Shown here in pieces: positions 1 through 8,507 of a stretch of 64,000 nt of DNA. The position numbers and the translations under genes were made by a program. How positions within the stretch are numbered: position 1 is the stretch's first letter; each line of letters starts with the position of its first letter. The notes beneath the pieces are model-generated. The model was not told the origin of the DNA. It searched no databases and was given only the letters and a program-made list of their open reading frames with translations. Origin of the DNA: Pseudomonas sp. stari2 (GTDB taxonomy: Bacteria > Pseudomonadota > Gammaproteobacteria > Pseudomonadales > Pseudomonadaceae); assembly GCF_040760005.1 (NCBI RefSeq), contig NZ_CP099760.1:2537501-2601500 (forward strand), written 5' to 3'.

Positions 1-68
1 ACTTCCAGTGGGTACCGGTCGAATACGGCCCCTACAAACGCGCGGCCAAAGTGCCGCTGATCGAGTAA
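1..68 (+). CDS. C-terminal end of an unidentified protein (partial)
   Basis: An open frame runs in from the left edge and stops with TAA at 66-68. The last residues read FQWVPVEYGPYKRAAKVPLI followed by E. Codon use fits coding sequence, but 21 residues are too few to name a family. It lies 45 bases upstream of the LysR gene on the same strand, so the two may be linked. Confidence 0.5.
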   Translation, partial: FQWVPVEYGPYKRAAKVPLIE

Positions 69-113
69 AGTGCCCACCTTTCACGTCAGGCTCAAACAAG
101 GAAAACGTGCCCC

Positions 114-1037
114 ATGAACCGAAACGATCTGCGCCGCGTCGACATGAACCTGCTGGTGATTTTCGAAGCGCTGATGTTCGAAAAGAACCTGACCCGCGTC
201 GCCGAAAAACTGTTCATGGGCCAGCCGGCGGTGAGCGCGGCGCTGGGCCGCTTGCGCGATCTGTTCGACGATCCGCTGCTGCTGCGCAACGGTCGCGGCA
301 TGGAGCCGACAGCGCGGGCGCTGGCGATTCTTCAGGAGCTGCAACCGGCGATGGACGTGATTTCCGGCGCGGTCAGCCGGGCCAAGGAATTCGATCCGGT
401 GACCAGTTGTGATGTGTTCCGCATCGGTCTGTCGGATGACGCCGAGTTCGGACTGTTCCCGCCATTGCTGCGCCAGTTGCAGGAAGAGGCGCCGGGGATC
501 GTGGTCGTGGTGCGCCGCGCCAACTATCTACTGATGCCGACGTTGTTGGCGTCCGGGGAAATCTCCGTGGGCGTGAGTTACACCACCGATCTGCCGGCCA
601 ACGCCAAGCGCAAGAAACTGCGCGACATTCCCTGCAAGGTCCTGCGCGGCGATAACCGCCCGGGCCCGCTGACCCTCGACGAATATTGCGAGCGGCCTCA
701 TGCGATGGTGTCGTTCTCGGGGGATTTGAGCGGCAACATCGACGTGGACCTGGCCAAGGTCGGTCGCAGCCGTCGTGTGGTGCTCGGCGTGCCGCAATTC
801 AGCGGTTTGCGCGCGCTGCTGGCCGGCACCGAGATGATCGCGACCGTGCCGGATTACGCGGCGTGTGCGTTGGTTGAGGGTTGTGCGTTGCGGGCTGAAG
901 ATCCACCGTTTCCGATTGATGCGGCGCAACTGTCGATGGCGTGGAGCGGGGTGCATGACAACGATCCGGCAGAGAAATGGCTGCGTTCACGGATCAGTCA
1001 ATTCATGTCGGCGTCGCTGGATATTCCGGCGATCTAG
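114..1037 (+). CDS. LysR-family transcriptional regulator (NodD/LeuO-like)
   Basis: 307 residues, the usual length for LysR-type regulators. The N-terminal winged helix-turn-helix spans about residues 8-67 and includes the typical DMNLLVIFEALMFEKNLTRVAEKL and QPAVSAALGRLR-type stretches (recognition helix near 35-55). The rest is a periplasmic-binding-like effector domain. The opening 'RRVDMNLLVIFEAL' resembles the NodD/LeuO/SyrM branch. It would bind DNA as a tetramer and respond to a small molecule that cannot be read from sequence. The target is unknown; LysR regulators often control a neighbour, here possibly the gene ending at 68. Confidence 0.85.
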   Translation: MNRNDLRRVDMNLLVIFEALMFEKNLTRVAEKLFMGQPAVSAALGRLRDLFDDPLLLRNGRGMEPTARALAILQELQPAMDVISGAVSRAKEFDPVTSCDVFRIGLSDDAEFGLFPPLLRQLQEEAPGIVVVVRRANYLLMPTLLASGEISVGVSYTTDLPANAKRKKLRDIPCKVLRGDNRPGPLTLDEYCERPHAMVSFSGDLSGNIDVDLAKVGRSRRVVLGVPQFSGLRALLAGTEMIATVPDYAACALVEGCALRAEDPPFPIDAAQLSMAWSGVHDNDPAEKWLRSRISQFMSASLDIPAI

Positions 1038-1211
1038 TTGCTCCGGTTACAAAGAAAACGGCCAGCGGATCGTTTTTTTATCGGTGCCATATAGCGTTGT
1101 TGGGCCGTTTGTCTTAAACCCACACGCACCTGTAATTTCTGACAGTAGCCAACCCCGCTACAGCGCCGTTCAATGCCTCCATCGTCCTGCCATTTGATCG
1201 GAGTTCGCGCG

Positions 1212-4200
1212 ATGACTGTCAACAATCCCGCTGGTTCCTCACCGCTGGTACTCAAGGAGCTCGACGTTCCCGGTCGCACCGGTCCCGTGTCGCAAGCGCC
1301 GGATGTCTGGGGGCTCAATAAGGCGGCCGTGCAGGACAACTTCCCCAAACAGGGTTTGCTGTGTCGCGCCGGGGCGTGGGGGGTCATGAGCCGGGGCGAC
1401 AAGTTGGTGATTTCATTGGGTGGTCAGGCAGTACTTAACAAAACCGTTGACGCACACGAAGTCGACACCACGCTGGCGATGTTTGTGCCCGCCGCGCGCT
1501 TCAGTGATGGCTCGTCCACCCTGTCCTACGCCGTCACCCGACAGGGCGGAACGGCCGAGCCTTCCGAGGTGATGCAGGTGCGGGTCAAACTCACCCGCCC
1601 CGGCGGCCATGACAGCGACGAAGGCCCGGGCCACTCGAAACTGAAAATGACCGTCCCCAAGGAGATTCTCGAGGGCGGCATCGACAAGGACAACATCGCC
1701 GCTGGCGTGCCGATCACGATCGGCCCCTCCGACGACGGGCCAAAACCCTATCCCGACGCAGCGGTCGGTGACTGGGTCCAGGTGAGCTGGGGCGGGGTTT
1801 TCGTGCTCTACGGACCGCTGACTCAGGCTGAGGCCGACGGCACAGTGCCGCTTGTCGTGCACATTACCGAGGCAACCATTCGCGAGGCGGGTGACTCCGG
1901 AGATTCCGGTCTCGCCGTGGCCTTTGAGCTCTACGACATGGTCGACAACCGCTCCGAAGACTGGAGTCATGAGCAGCGTGTGGTGGTCGCGGTCGACGCC
2001 GACAGATTAAACGCACCAATCTGCAAGGAAGCGCTGAACAATGTGCTGGACGCCGACAAACTGGGGGATACCGATGGCACGGCGCAGATCATTGCCATGG
2101 ACAGCAACAAGTTCAAGGTCGGTGACATCCCCATCGTCCGACTCAGGGGCACACCGGATGAAGGGGCACCGATCAACATCGAAATCACCGGTGAGCCGCT
2201 GGCCAGTGTGCCGAGCATCCCCGAAATCAAAATTCCCAATACCGCGCTGCGGCAACTGGCCAAGACCCAGATCGCCTTGTCCTTTCGCCTGAAAAAAGCC
2301 GATGGTTCCGCCGATCTGTTGTCGAAGACCCAGTTCATCAATGTCATTGGCGAGGTTAAACGATTACTGGCCCCGGTCGCCCTCGACGCGGCACAGGGCG
2401 CCCTTGATCCGGAACTGGCACAGGCCCGCATCCAGATTCCATTTGACAAGTCCTTTGCTGCCGGCCAGGCGATCAAGCTGTTCTGGCTCGGCACCCGGCC
2501 TGACCTGAGCACCTATTTGCCCGACCTGCCGCTACGCCCGATTACCCAAGGCGATATCACGGCCGGTGCGCCCTTGCTGATCAACGTCCCAGGCCTTCAT
2601 CTCAAACAGATCGAAGGTGGCAAACTGGAGCCGTATTACCAGTTACTGATCGAGGATGCGGTGCTGGGGACGATGAACCGCGTCAACGCCACCCACGCCA
2701 TCCGCGAGTCGATCCACGCCGAGAGCCTGAACGTCGGCGAACCGAGGCAAGAGCTGCCAGAGCCGAAAGTGGACGGCGTGGTGGACGGCGTACTGCCGGC
2801 GGATACGGCCGGCACCACGCTGACTGTGGAATACCTGAACACGGTCAAGGATGACGAGGTGACCTACTTCTGGAATGGCTCGAAAACCGGGCCGGACAGC
2901 GACTCGGTCAAGCTGTCCTCGTTTACCGCCGGCCAACCGATACCGTTCACCATCAAGGCTGAGCTGATCAAGGGTAATGAAGGCGGAACGGTCGAGGCGT
3001 CCTATTCAATCAAATGGGCGGATGGGCGGCCTACGAGTTATTCCGATGTGAAGGCGTTCAGTGTGGGGGTGGCGCTGGAGCTGAAAGCCCCGAAAATCAA
3101 GGAAGCGCCGAACGACACCAGTCTGGTGCCCAATGCTGCGAAAGATACCCTGACCGCTATCGTGGATTACGTCGGCATGGTGCTCGGCGACAAAATCAGT
3201 GCCAGATTCACCGGTGCGTCGGGTACGCCGGCTGGGGGCTCACACACGGCGCCGGAAAAAACCGTCACCGTGCTCGGGCCGCAGGAAATTGCACTGACCA
3301 ATAGCGTGGTGGCTTTCAACCTGAACAAAGCGGTGACGGTCAGCTACACGGTCGAACGCGGGAATGCGCCACCATTGCCTTCGGATATTCGTTCCCTGGC
3401 GGTACAGTCGCTGGTGCTGGATCTTTCCAACGTGCCAAAGATTCTTCAGGCGGCCAATAACGGTGATGGGCTGGAACTGGATCTGGAAGCGATCAAGTCG
3501 TCAGCAACATTACGCGCCCTTGGCTGGCCGTTGATTGCCCTGAAACAATGGGTATGGCTGCGATTCAAGGGGACACTCAACGACAACACCCCCTATGACA
3601 AAGCTTTCTGGGCCCAACCGGGGCCCGTAACCAATAGCGGTTGGATAACTAATGATTATTACGACTCTGGCGTCTCTGCTACGATTTTGAACGAATTAAA
3701 AAATCTGAAGGATGGCTCATCGTTTTCCATCGAATTCAAAGCCGCGTTGGGGGGAAGTCAGATTGAAGTCGAAGCAGTGTCCTTTCCGCTGCGAACCTAC
3801 ACGATCAAGGCTATCGCGGATGTAAAACCGGTGATCACCCGAGCAGAAGACTCCAAAGGCGTCGAAATCCTGCCTGGTGGTTTTACCGTCGACCCCGCCG
3901 TAACACTGATCGGCACGTCAGCCCCAGGTCAGAAAGTCCAGATATTCGATGGCCCCACACCCGATGGCCAGCCAACAGCCGATCCCGTCACTGGCATCTG
4001 GAAACACACACTTAGCGGCCGGACACTCACGCTGCACACATTCACTGCAAAGGCGCTGTACGCGTCAGGGCAGACATCAGCCCCGCTCACGTTGACCGTG
4101 ACGGCCGCCACCCCGCCGACCATCACCTCGGTCAAGGGCTCGCCGAGTAATGTCGAAATCCCCAACGGCGGCACCACCGTCGAAACCAGCGTCACCCTGA

Positions 4201-4340
4201 CCGGCGCCGCCGCCAAGGGCCAGAAAGTTGATGTGCTACTGGGCATCGTGTCCGCCATTGCCTACGTGTACGCCAGAATCCGCCGGCTTGTGCGCCTTGG
4301 GGGCGGGTTCTATTGTTTGGCGGTCGCTGAAAAACAGTGA
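1212..4340 (+). CDS. Large Ig-like repeat protein, 3' end truncated into an RNA leader element
   Basis: About 1042 residues from ATG 1212, chosen because CGGAG (1199-1203) sits about 8 bases upstream; an in-frame ATG at 1173 has no such site. No signal peptide is visible. The body is a series of beta-rich modules. Near the C-terminus two copies of an Ig-like unit can be seen (motifs VTLIGTSAPGQKVQIFDG and VTLTGAAAKGQKVDVL). This resembles large Pseudomonas surface or effector-like proteins that end in many such units. The second unit breaks off after 'KVDVLLG', and the last ~27 residues (IVSAIAYVYARIRRL...) come from DNA that leads into the structured element described at 4303-4550. I read the gene as 3'-truncated. 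Function is unknown. Confidence 0.7.
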   Translation: MTVNNPAGSSPLVLKELDVPGRTGPVSQAPDVWGLNKAAVQDNFPKQGLLCRAGAWGVMSRGDKLVISLGGQAVLNKTVDAHEVDTTLAMFVPAARFSDGSSTLSYAVTRQGGTAEPSEVMQVRVKLTRPGGHDSDEGPGHSKLKMTVPKEILEGGIDKDNIAAGVPITIGPSDDGPKPYPDAAVGDWVQVSWGGVFVLYGPLTQAEADGTVPLVVHITEATIREAGDSGDSGLAVAFELYDMVDNRSEDWSHEQRVVVAVDADRLNAPICKEALNNVLDADKLGDTDGTAQIIAMDSNKFKVGDIPIVRLRGTPDEGAPINIEITGEPLASVPSIPEIKIPNTALRQLAKTQIALSFRLKKADGSADLLSKTQFINVIGEVKRLLAPVALDAAQGALDPELAQARIQIPFDKSFAAGQAIKLFWLGTRPDLSTYLPDLPLRPITQGDITAGAPLLINVPGLHLKQIEGGKLEPYYQLLIEDAVLGTMNRVNATHAIRESIHAESLNVGEPRQELPEPKVDGVVDGVLPADTAGTTLTVEYLNTVKDDEVTYFWNGSKTGPDSDSVKLSSFTAGQPIPFTIKAELIKGNEGGTVEASYSIKWADGRPTSYSDVKAFSVGVALELKAPKIKEAPNDTSLVPNAAKDTLTAIVDYVGMVLGDKISARFTGASGTPAGGSHTAPEKTVTVLGPQEIALTNSVVAFNLNKAVTVSYTVERGNAPPLPSDIRSLAVQSLVLDLSNVPKILQAANNGDGLELDLEAIKSSATLRALGWPLIALKQWVWLRFKGTLNDNTPYDKAFWAQPGPVTNSGWITNDYYDSGVSATILNELKNLKDGSSFSIEFKAALGGSQIEVEAVSFPLRTYTIKAIADVKPVITRAEDSKGVEILPGGFTVDPAVTLIGTSAPGQKVQIFDGPTPDGQPTADPVTGIWKHTLSGRTLTLHTFTAKALYASGQTSAPLTLTVTAATPPTITSVKGSPSNVEIPNGGTTVETSVTLTGAAAKGQKVDVLLGIVSAIAYVYARIRRLVRLGGGFYCLAVAEKQ

Positions 4341-4550
4341 TCGGGTTTAGCAGCCCGGATCTACTCTAGACGCACAACTCCGTTCGTTCGTGATCAGGCT
4401 CACGCCTGTCCGTTCACGTTATGGCGGCTTTGCGTGGGGCACTTCGGTGCGCCGGGTTCTAGAGTCCTGGTCTGCTAACCCGCGTACGGCCGCCACCTCT
4501 TTCGTTTAGCAGCGAAGCGTGGCGCCTCCACTACTCTAGAGGCTTTACCC
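4303..4550 (+). promoter_or_regulatory. Structured 5' leader RNA (copy A) upstream of DUF6124 gene
   Basis: This stretch aligns by eye with 37331-37588, which precedes the other DUF6124 gene. Shared anchors are GCGGGYTCTA, CGGTCGCTG, GTTATGGCGGCT and CGCCACCT-like blocks. Pairings in this copy: hairpin 4321-4329 with 4335-4343; helix 4342-4353 (CGGGTTTAGCAG) with 4472-4482 (CTGCTAACCCG); helix 4363-4370 (ACTCTAGA) with 4458-4465 (TCTAGAGT); hairpin 4439-4442 with 4447-4450; 4423-4428 (GGCGGC) with 4489-4494 (GCCGCC), which would be a pseudoknot; hairpin 4500-4504 with 4513-4517. GTTTAGCAG recurs at 4504-4512 and CTACTCTAGA at 4531-4540; the second copy overlaps the AGAGG ribosome site (4538-4542). 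Alternative pairing could therefore hide the ribosome site. The RNA function is inferred, not known to me from a named family. Confidence 0.65.
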
Positions 4551-4733
4551 ATGATCAAACCCACGCCAAACCCGCCGGAAGTCGATTCGACTTCCCCCTA
4601 CGAAACCCTCGATTCCAAGAAATTCCACGAAGCCGCCGAACGCGCGCTCGATCACTACCTCAATCCGCTTCTCCCCAGAAAACCTCTGCTCAAACCCAAC
4701 GCCCGCTACCTCATAGCGCCCGCTGTAGCCTGA
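4551..4733 (+). pseudogene. DUF6124 family protein, C-terminally truncated
   Basis: 60 residues. The N-terminal half (PTPNPPE...TSPYETLDSKKFHEAAERALDHYL) matches the gene at 37589-37969, which is 126 residues long. The C-terminal helical half seen there (AACESLGSASEMLNNFAAAL and the following helix) is absent, and the frame stops at 4733. I read it as a decayed copy, although a short functional form cannot be excluded. AGAGG at 4538-4542 gives an 8-base spacing to ATG 4551. The family is of unknown function and, in my experience, confined to Pseudomonas. Confidence 0.6.
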
Positions 4734-4830
4734 TCACTGATCGATCCAGAGCAAAGAGAGCACACCCATCCAATTTCCCCTTGATCAATCGTTGCACCAT
4801 TACCTGCAATGATTGATCAAGGATGGGCCC

Positions 4831-5247
4831 ATGAACGCGGCACAACGCAATGACCAGGCGCAAGACTTCGGCCTGCTGTTCCTGCGGGTTACCGGCGGGT
4901 TGTTTCTGCTGTTCGTCCACGGCTTGCCCAAGCTGCTGGACTTCACCGCGCAGCTGCAACTGATCGAAGACCCGTTCCACCTCGGTGCCCACCTCACTTT
5001 GATTCTGGCGATCTTCGCCGAAGTCCTCTGTCCACTGCTGATAGTCGCCGGGGTGCTGGCGCGTCTGGCGTGTTTGCCTATTCTGTTTGTGCTGCTGGTG
5101 GCGCTGCTGCTCGTGCATCCGCAATGGAGTGTGGCCGAAGGGCAGTTCGGCTGGTTGCTGTTGATTCTGTTCACCACTGTTCTGATCGCCGGGCCCGGAC
5201 GGCTCGCGCTCAATGTTCGTTTGCCCGGAGTACTCCGTTATGCCTGA
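4831..5247 (+). CDS. DoxX family membrane protein
   Basis: 138 residues from ATG 4831; AAGGA at 4819-4823 supports this start over an upstream TTG. Four hydrophobic segments can be seen (around residues 12-30, 52-72, 76-96 and 105-125). The N-terminal pattern LLFLRVTGGLFLLFVHGLPKL is typical of the DoxX family of small inner-membrane proteins. Some members act with oxidoreductases or sulfur metabolism; no specific role can be assigned here. The 3' end overlaps the next gene by 8 bases, so the two are translationally coupled. Confidence 0.85.
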   Translation: MNAAQRNDQAQDFGLLFLRVTGGLFLLFVHGLPKLLDFTAQLQLIEDPFHLGAHLTLILAIFAEVLCPLLIVAGVLARLACLPILFVLLVALLLVHPQWSVAEGQFGWLLLILFTTVLIAGPGRLALNVRLPGVLRYA

Positions 5248-5866
5248 TGCCCAGACCCTGAAAAAACCGGGACCCGAAGAAACCGTGACGCTGATCGTCA
5301 AGCACCGGGTCAAGGCCGGTTTTGAGCAGCCGTACGAAGCCTGGCTGCGCAATATCGTCAGCGTGGCGGGGCGCGAAGAAGGGCACCTGGGCGTGGACGT
5401 GATGCGCAGCCAGCAGGGCGGGCTCGCGCTGTTCACTTGCGTGCTGCGTTATTGCTCGACCGAGGCGATGCAGCGCTGGCTCGACTCGCCGCAGCGTCAG
5501 AAGCTGATCGACGAAGCCGCGCCAATGCTCGCCGACGGCGACCAGACCGAGGTCAATGCGGCCAACGAGTTCTGGTTCACACCACTGGCCGATGCCGCTT
5601 CACCACCGCCGCGTTGGAAGCAGGCTGTGGTGACGTTATTCGTGATTTTGCCGCACACCTTGCTGGTGCCGCTGATCTGGGGGCCGCTGCTGCAACTCAA
5701 TGCGTTCCTGTCCAACTACGTGGTCGCCACGTTCCTGATCACCCTGACCATCGTGCTGTCGGTGGTCTACGTCTGCATGCCGGTCGCGACCCGTCTGTTC
5801 GCGCCGTGGCTGACCGCCAGTCAGCTCCATGAACATCTGGATTCCAACACCAACCCGCCGCGCTGA
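5240..5866 (+). CDS. Antibiotic biosynthesis monooxygenase (ABM) domain protein with C-terminal membrane segments
   Basis: 208 residues from ATG 5240 (GGAG at 5226-5229); an in-frame ATG at 5213 lies inside the DoxX gene and is less likely. Residues ~15-110 resemble the ABM fold (VTLIVKHRVKAGFEQPYEAWL...EGHLGVDV...). The last ~65 residues carry two membrane segments (AVVTLFVILPHTLLVPLIW and a following hydrophobic helix). This ABM-plus-two-helix arrangement is common in Pseudomonas, but its substrate is unknown. It overlaps doxX and is followed 45 bases later by the amidohydrolase gene, so the three probably form one operon. Confidence 0.8.
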   Translation: MPDAQTLKKPGPEETVTLIVKHRVKAGFEQPYEAWLRNIVSVAGREEGHLGVDVMRSQQGGLALFTCVLRYCSTEAMQRWLDSPQRQKLIDEAAPMLADGDQTEVNAANEFWFTPLADAASPPPRWKQAVVTLFVILPHTLLVPLIWGPLLQLNAFLSNYVVATFLITLTIVLSVVYVCMPVATRLFAPWLTASQLHEHLDSNTNPPR

Positions 5867-5911
5867 GCCGGCAGGTCTGGGTTTCGTTTCACTTATATCG
5901 AAGGAACTGCG

Positions 5912-7756
5912 ATGAACGCCAACGCTGATCTGATTCTGTTCAATGGCCAATTTCATACCGTAGACCGCGCAAAACCCCTCGCCAGTGCCGTGGCGATCAA
6001 GGACGGCCGCTTCGCCGTCGTCGGCAACGATGCGCAAGCCATGGCCCTGCGCGGCGCCGGCACCCAGGTCGTCGATCTCAAGGGCCGCTGCGTGATTCCC
6101 GGCCTCAACGACTCGCACTTACACCTGATACGTGGCGGTTTGAACTACAACCTCGAACTGCGTTGGGAAGGCGTGCCGTCGCTGGCCGATGCGCTGCGCA
6201 TGCTCAAGGATCAGGCTGACCGCACGCCAACCCCGCAATGGGTGCGCGTGGTCGGTGGCTGGAACGAATTCCAGTTCGCCGAAAAACGCATGCCGACCCT
6301 CGAAGAAATCAACCAGGCAGCGCCGGACACCCCGGTGTTCATCCTGCACCTGTATGACCGCGCGCTGCTCAACCGCGCCGCATTGCGTGTCGCCGGCTAC
6401 ACCCGCGATACGCCGAACCCGCCGGGCGGCGAAATCGTGCGTGATGCCAACGGCAACCCGACCGGCATGCTGGTGGCACGACCGAACGCGATGATTCTGT
6501 ACTCGACGCTGGCCAAGGGGCCGAAGCTGCCGCTGGAATATCAGGTCAACTCGACCCGCCAGTTCATGCGCGAACTCAATCGCCTCGGCCTGACCAGCGC
6601 CATCGATGCCGGCGGCGGTTTCCAGAACTACCCGGACGATTATCAGGTGATCGAACAACTGGCCAAAGACGACCAGTTGACCGTGCGCATCGCCTACAAC
6701 CTGTTCACCCAGAAGCCGAAAGAAGAGCTGACCGACTTCCAGAACTGGACCGGCAGCGTCAAGTTGCATCAGGGCGATGACTTCCTGCGTCACAACGGCG
6801 CTGGCGAGATGCTGGTGTTCTCGGCGGCGGACTTCGAAGACTTCCTCGAACCGCGCCCGGACCTGCCGCAGACCATGGAGCAGGAGCTGGAGCCGGTGGT
6901 GCGCCACCTGGTCGAGCAGCGCTGGCCGTTCCGTCTGCACGCCACCTACAACGAATCCATCAGCCGCATGCTCGACGTGTTCGAGAAGGTCAACCGCGAC
7001 ATCCCGTTCAACGGCTTGCCGTGGTTCTTTGACCACGCGGAAACGATCACTCCGCAGAACATCGAGCGGGTCAAAGCGCTGGGCGGCGGTATTGCGATCC
7101 AGGATCGCATGGCGTTCCAGGGCGAATACTTCGTCGACCGTTACGGCAAGCAGGCCGCCGAAGCCACGCCACCGATCAAACGCATGCTTGCCGAAGGCGT
7201 GCCGGTCGGCGCGGGTACCGATGCCACGCGGGTGTCCAGCTACAACCCGTGGACTTCGCTGTACTGGATGGTCAGCGGTCGTACCGTCGGTGGTCTGGCG
7301 CTGTACGAAGAAGGTTTGCCACGCGCCACCGCGCTGGAACTGTTCACCCACGGCAGCGCCTGGTTCTCGTCCGAGCAGGGCAACAAGGGCCAGATCAAGG
7401 TCGGTCAACTGGCGGATCTGGCGGCGCTGAGCGCGGACTTCTTCCACGTAGAAGAAGAAGCGATCAAGTGGATCGAGTCGGTGCTGACTGTGGTCGGCGG
7501 CAAGATCGTTTATTCCGCTGGCGACTTCGAAGACCTCGGCCCACGTGCATTGCCGGTGCTGCCGGACTGGTCGCCGGTGGTCAAAGTCTCTGGCCACTGG
7601 CGCCCGAATTCGCCATTGCAGGCCCAGGTGCACCAGTGCAGCGGCCCGTGCGCGGTGCATACCCACAGCCATGAAAAAGCCCGGATGTCGAATGCGCCGG
7701 TCAGCGATTTCGCTGGTTTCTGGGGTGCGTTCGGTTGTTCCTGTTTCGCTTTCTGA
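5912..7756 (+). CDS. Amidohydrolase family protein (YtcJ/Amidohydro_3 type)
   Basis: 614 residues, start ATG 5912 behind GAAGGAACT. It is a metal-dependent hydrolase of the amidohydrolase superfamily. The N-terminal beta-sandwich (ADLILFNGQFHTVD) is followed by the metal motif PGLNDSHLHL (residues ~68-77), HATYNESI further on, FDHAETI (possible metal His) and the late Asp motif GAGTDATRV. The length and layout match the YtcJ / N-substituted formamide deformylase group; the true substrate is unknown. The C-terminal ~50 residues form a Cys/His-containing tail (QCSGPCAVHTHSHE) that could bind metal. Together with the following YcaC-like hydrolase it may act on amide- or nitrile-derived compounds; that is inference. 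Confidence 0.85.
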   Translation: MNANADLILFNGQFHTVDRAKPLASAVAIKDGRFAVVGNDAQAMALRGAGTQVVDLKGRCVIPGLNDSHLHLIRGGLNYNLELRWEGVPSLADALRMLKDQADRTPTPQWVRVVGGWNEFQFAEKRMPTLEEINQAAPDTPVFILHLYDRALLNRAALRVAGYTRDTPNPPGGEIVRDANGNPTGMLVARPNAMILYSTLAKGPKLPLEYQVNSTRQFMRELNRLGLTSAIDAGGGFQNYPDDYQVIEQLAKDDQLTVRIAYNLFTQKPKEELTDFQNWTGSVKLHQGDDFLRHNGAGEMLVFSAADFEDFLEPRPDLPQTMEQELEPVVRHLVEQRWPFRLHATYNESISRMLDVFEKVNRDIPFNGLPWFFDHAETITPQNIERVKALGGGIAIQDRMAFQGEYFVDRYGKQAAEATPPIKRMLAEGVPVGAGTDATRVSSYNPWTSLYWMVSGRTVGGLALYEEGLPRATALELFTHGSAWFSSEQGNKGQIKVGQLADLAALSADFFHVEEEAIKWIESVLTVVGGKIVYSAGDFEDLGPRALPVLPDWSPVVKVSGHWRPNSPLQAQVHQCSGPCAVHTHSHEKARMSNAPVSDFAGFWGAFGCSCFAF

Positions 7757-7767
7757 TCCCGTAAACG

Positions 7768-7790
7768 GCGCCGGTCTTCGTGGCCGGCGC
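7768..7790 (+). terminator. Intercistronic hairpin between amidohydrolase and ycaC-like genes
   Basis: GCGCCGG (7768-7774) pairs with CCGGCGC (7784-7790) over a 9-base loop, followed by only a short T-poor tail (TTGTCG). It is a weak terminator or an RNA-stabilising hairpin rather than a full stop. Confidence 0.45.
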
Positions 7791-7822
7791 TTGTCGCATC
7801 ACCCATCCCCGAGGAGTTTCAC

Positions 7823-8449
7823 ATGAGCAACGTTCCTTACAAACGCCTGAACAAAGACGACGCCGTGGTGCTGCTGGTCGACCACCAGACCGGCCTGATC
7901 TCGCTGGTGCAGGATTTCTCGCCGAACGAGTTCAAGAACAACGTGCTGGCCCTGGGCGACATCGCCAAGTTCTTCAAGCTGCCAACCATCCTCACCACCA
8001 GCTTCGACAGCGGCCCGAACGGCCCGATCGTGCCTGAGCTGAAAGCACAATTCCCGGACGCGCCGTTCATTGCCCGCCCTGGCCAGATCAATGCCTGGGA
8101 CAACGAAGACTTCGTCAAGGCGATCAAGGCCACCGGCCGCAAGCAACTGATCATCGCTGGTGTGGTGACTGACGTTTGCGTGGCGTTCCCGACCCTGTCG
8201 GCCATCGCTGAAGGTTTTGAAGTGTTTGTGGTGACCGATGCTTCCGGCACTTTCAATACCACCGTGCAGCAAGCTGCCTGGGCGCGTATGTCGGCCGCTG
8301 GTGCGCACCTGCTGAACTGGTTCGCCGTAGCCTGCGAGCTGCAGGGTGACTGGCGCAACGATATGGAAGGCCTGGCGAATCTGCTGTCGGAACGCCTGCC
8401 GAACTATCGCAACCTGATCAACAGCTACACCAAGTTCACTGCCAAGTAA
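7823..8449 (+). CDS. ycaC: YcaC-like isochorismatase-family hydrolase
   Basis: 208 residues, the same length as E. coli YcaC. The cysteine-hydrolase fold is clear: catalytic Asp20 in VVLLVDHQTGL and Cys119 in GVVTDVCVAF, with Arg85 in the PFIARPGQIN stretch. Family members form octameric rings; their substrate is unsettled. GAGGAG at about 7810-7815 precedes ATG 7823. It follows the amidohydrolase gene after a weak hairpin and ends at a strong terminator, so it is the last gene of this run. Confidence 0.9.
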   Translation: MSNVPYKRLNKDDAVVLLVDHQTGLISLVQDFSPNEFKNNVLALGDIAKFFKLPTILTTSFDSGPNGPIVPELKAQFPDAPFIARPGQINAWDNEDFVKAIKATGRKQLIIAGVVTDVCVAFPTLSAIAEGFEVFVVTDASGTFNTTVQQAAWARMSAAGAHLLNWFAVACELQGDWRNDMEGLANLLSERLPNYRNLINSYTKFTAK

Positions 8450-8460
8450 TTGGTTGAAGA

Positions 8461-8491
8461 AAAATGCCCGCTGAAGAGCGGGCATTTTTTT
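8461..8491 (+). terminator. Rho-independent terminator after ycaC-like gene
   Basis: ATGCCCGCT (8464-8472) pairs with AGCGGGCAT (8477-8485) around GAAG, followed by seven T. It sits 12 bases after the stop codon at 8449. Confidence 0.95.
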
Positions 8492-8507
8492 GTCTGCCGA
8501 AAAGGGC

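Noticed and set aside
1040..1080. Terminator after the first LysR gene
   Set aside because: A T-run exists (GATCGTTTTTTTATC), but I could not form a convincing stem before it.
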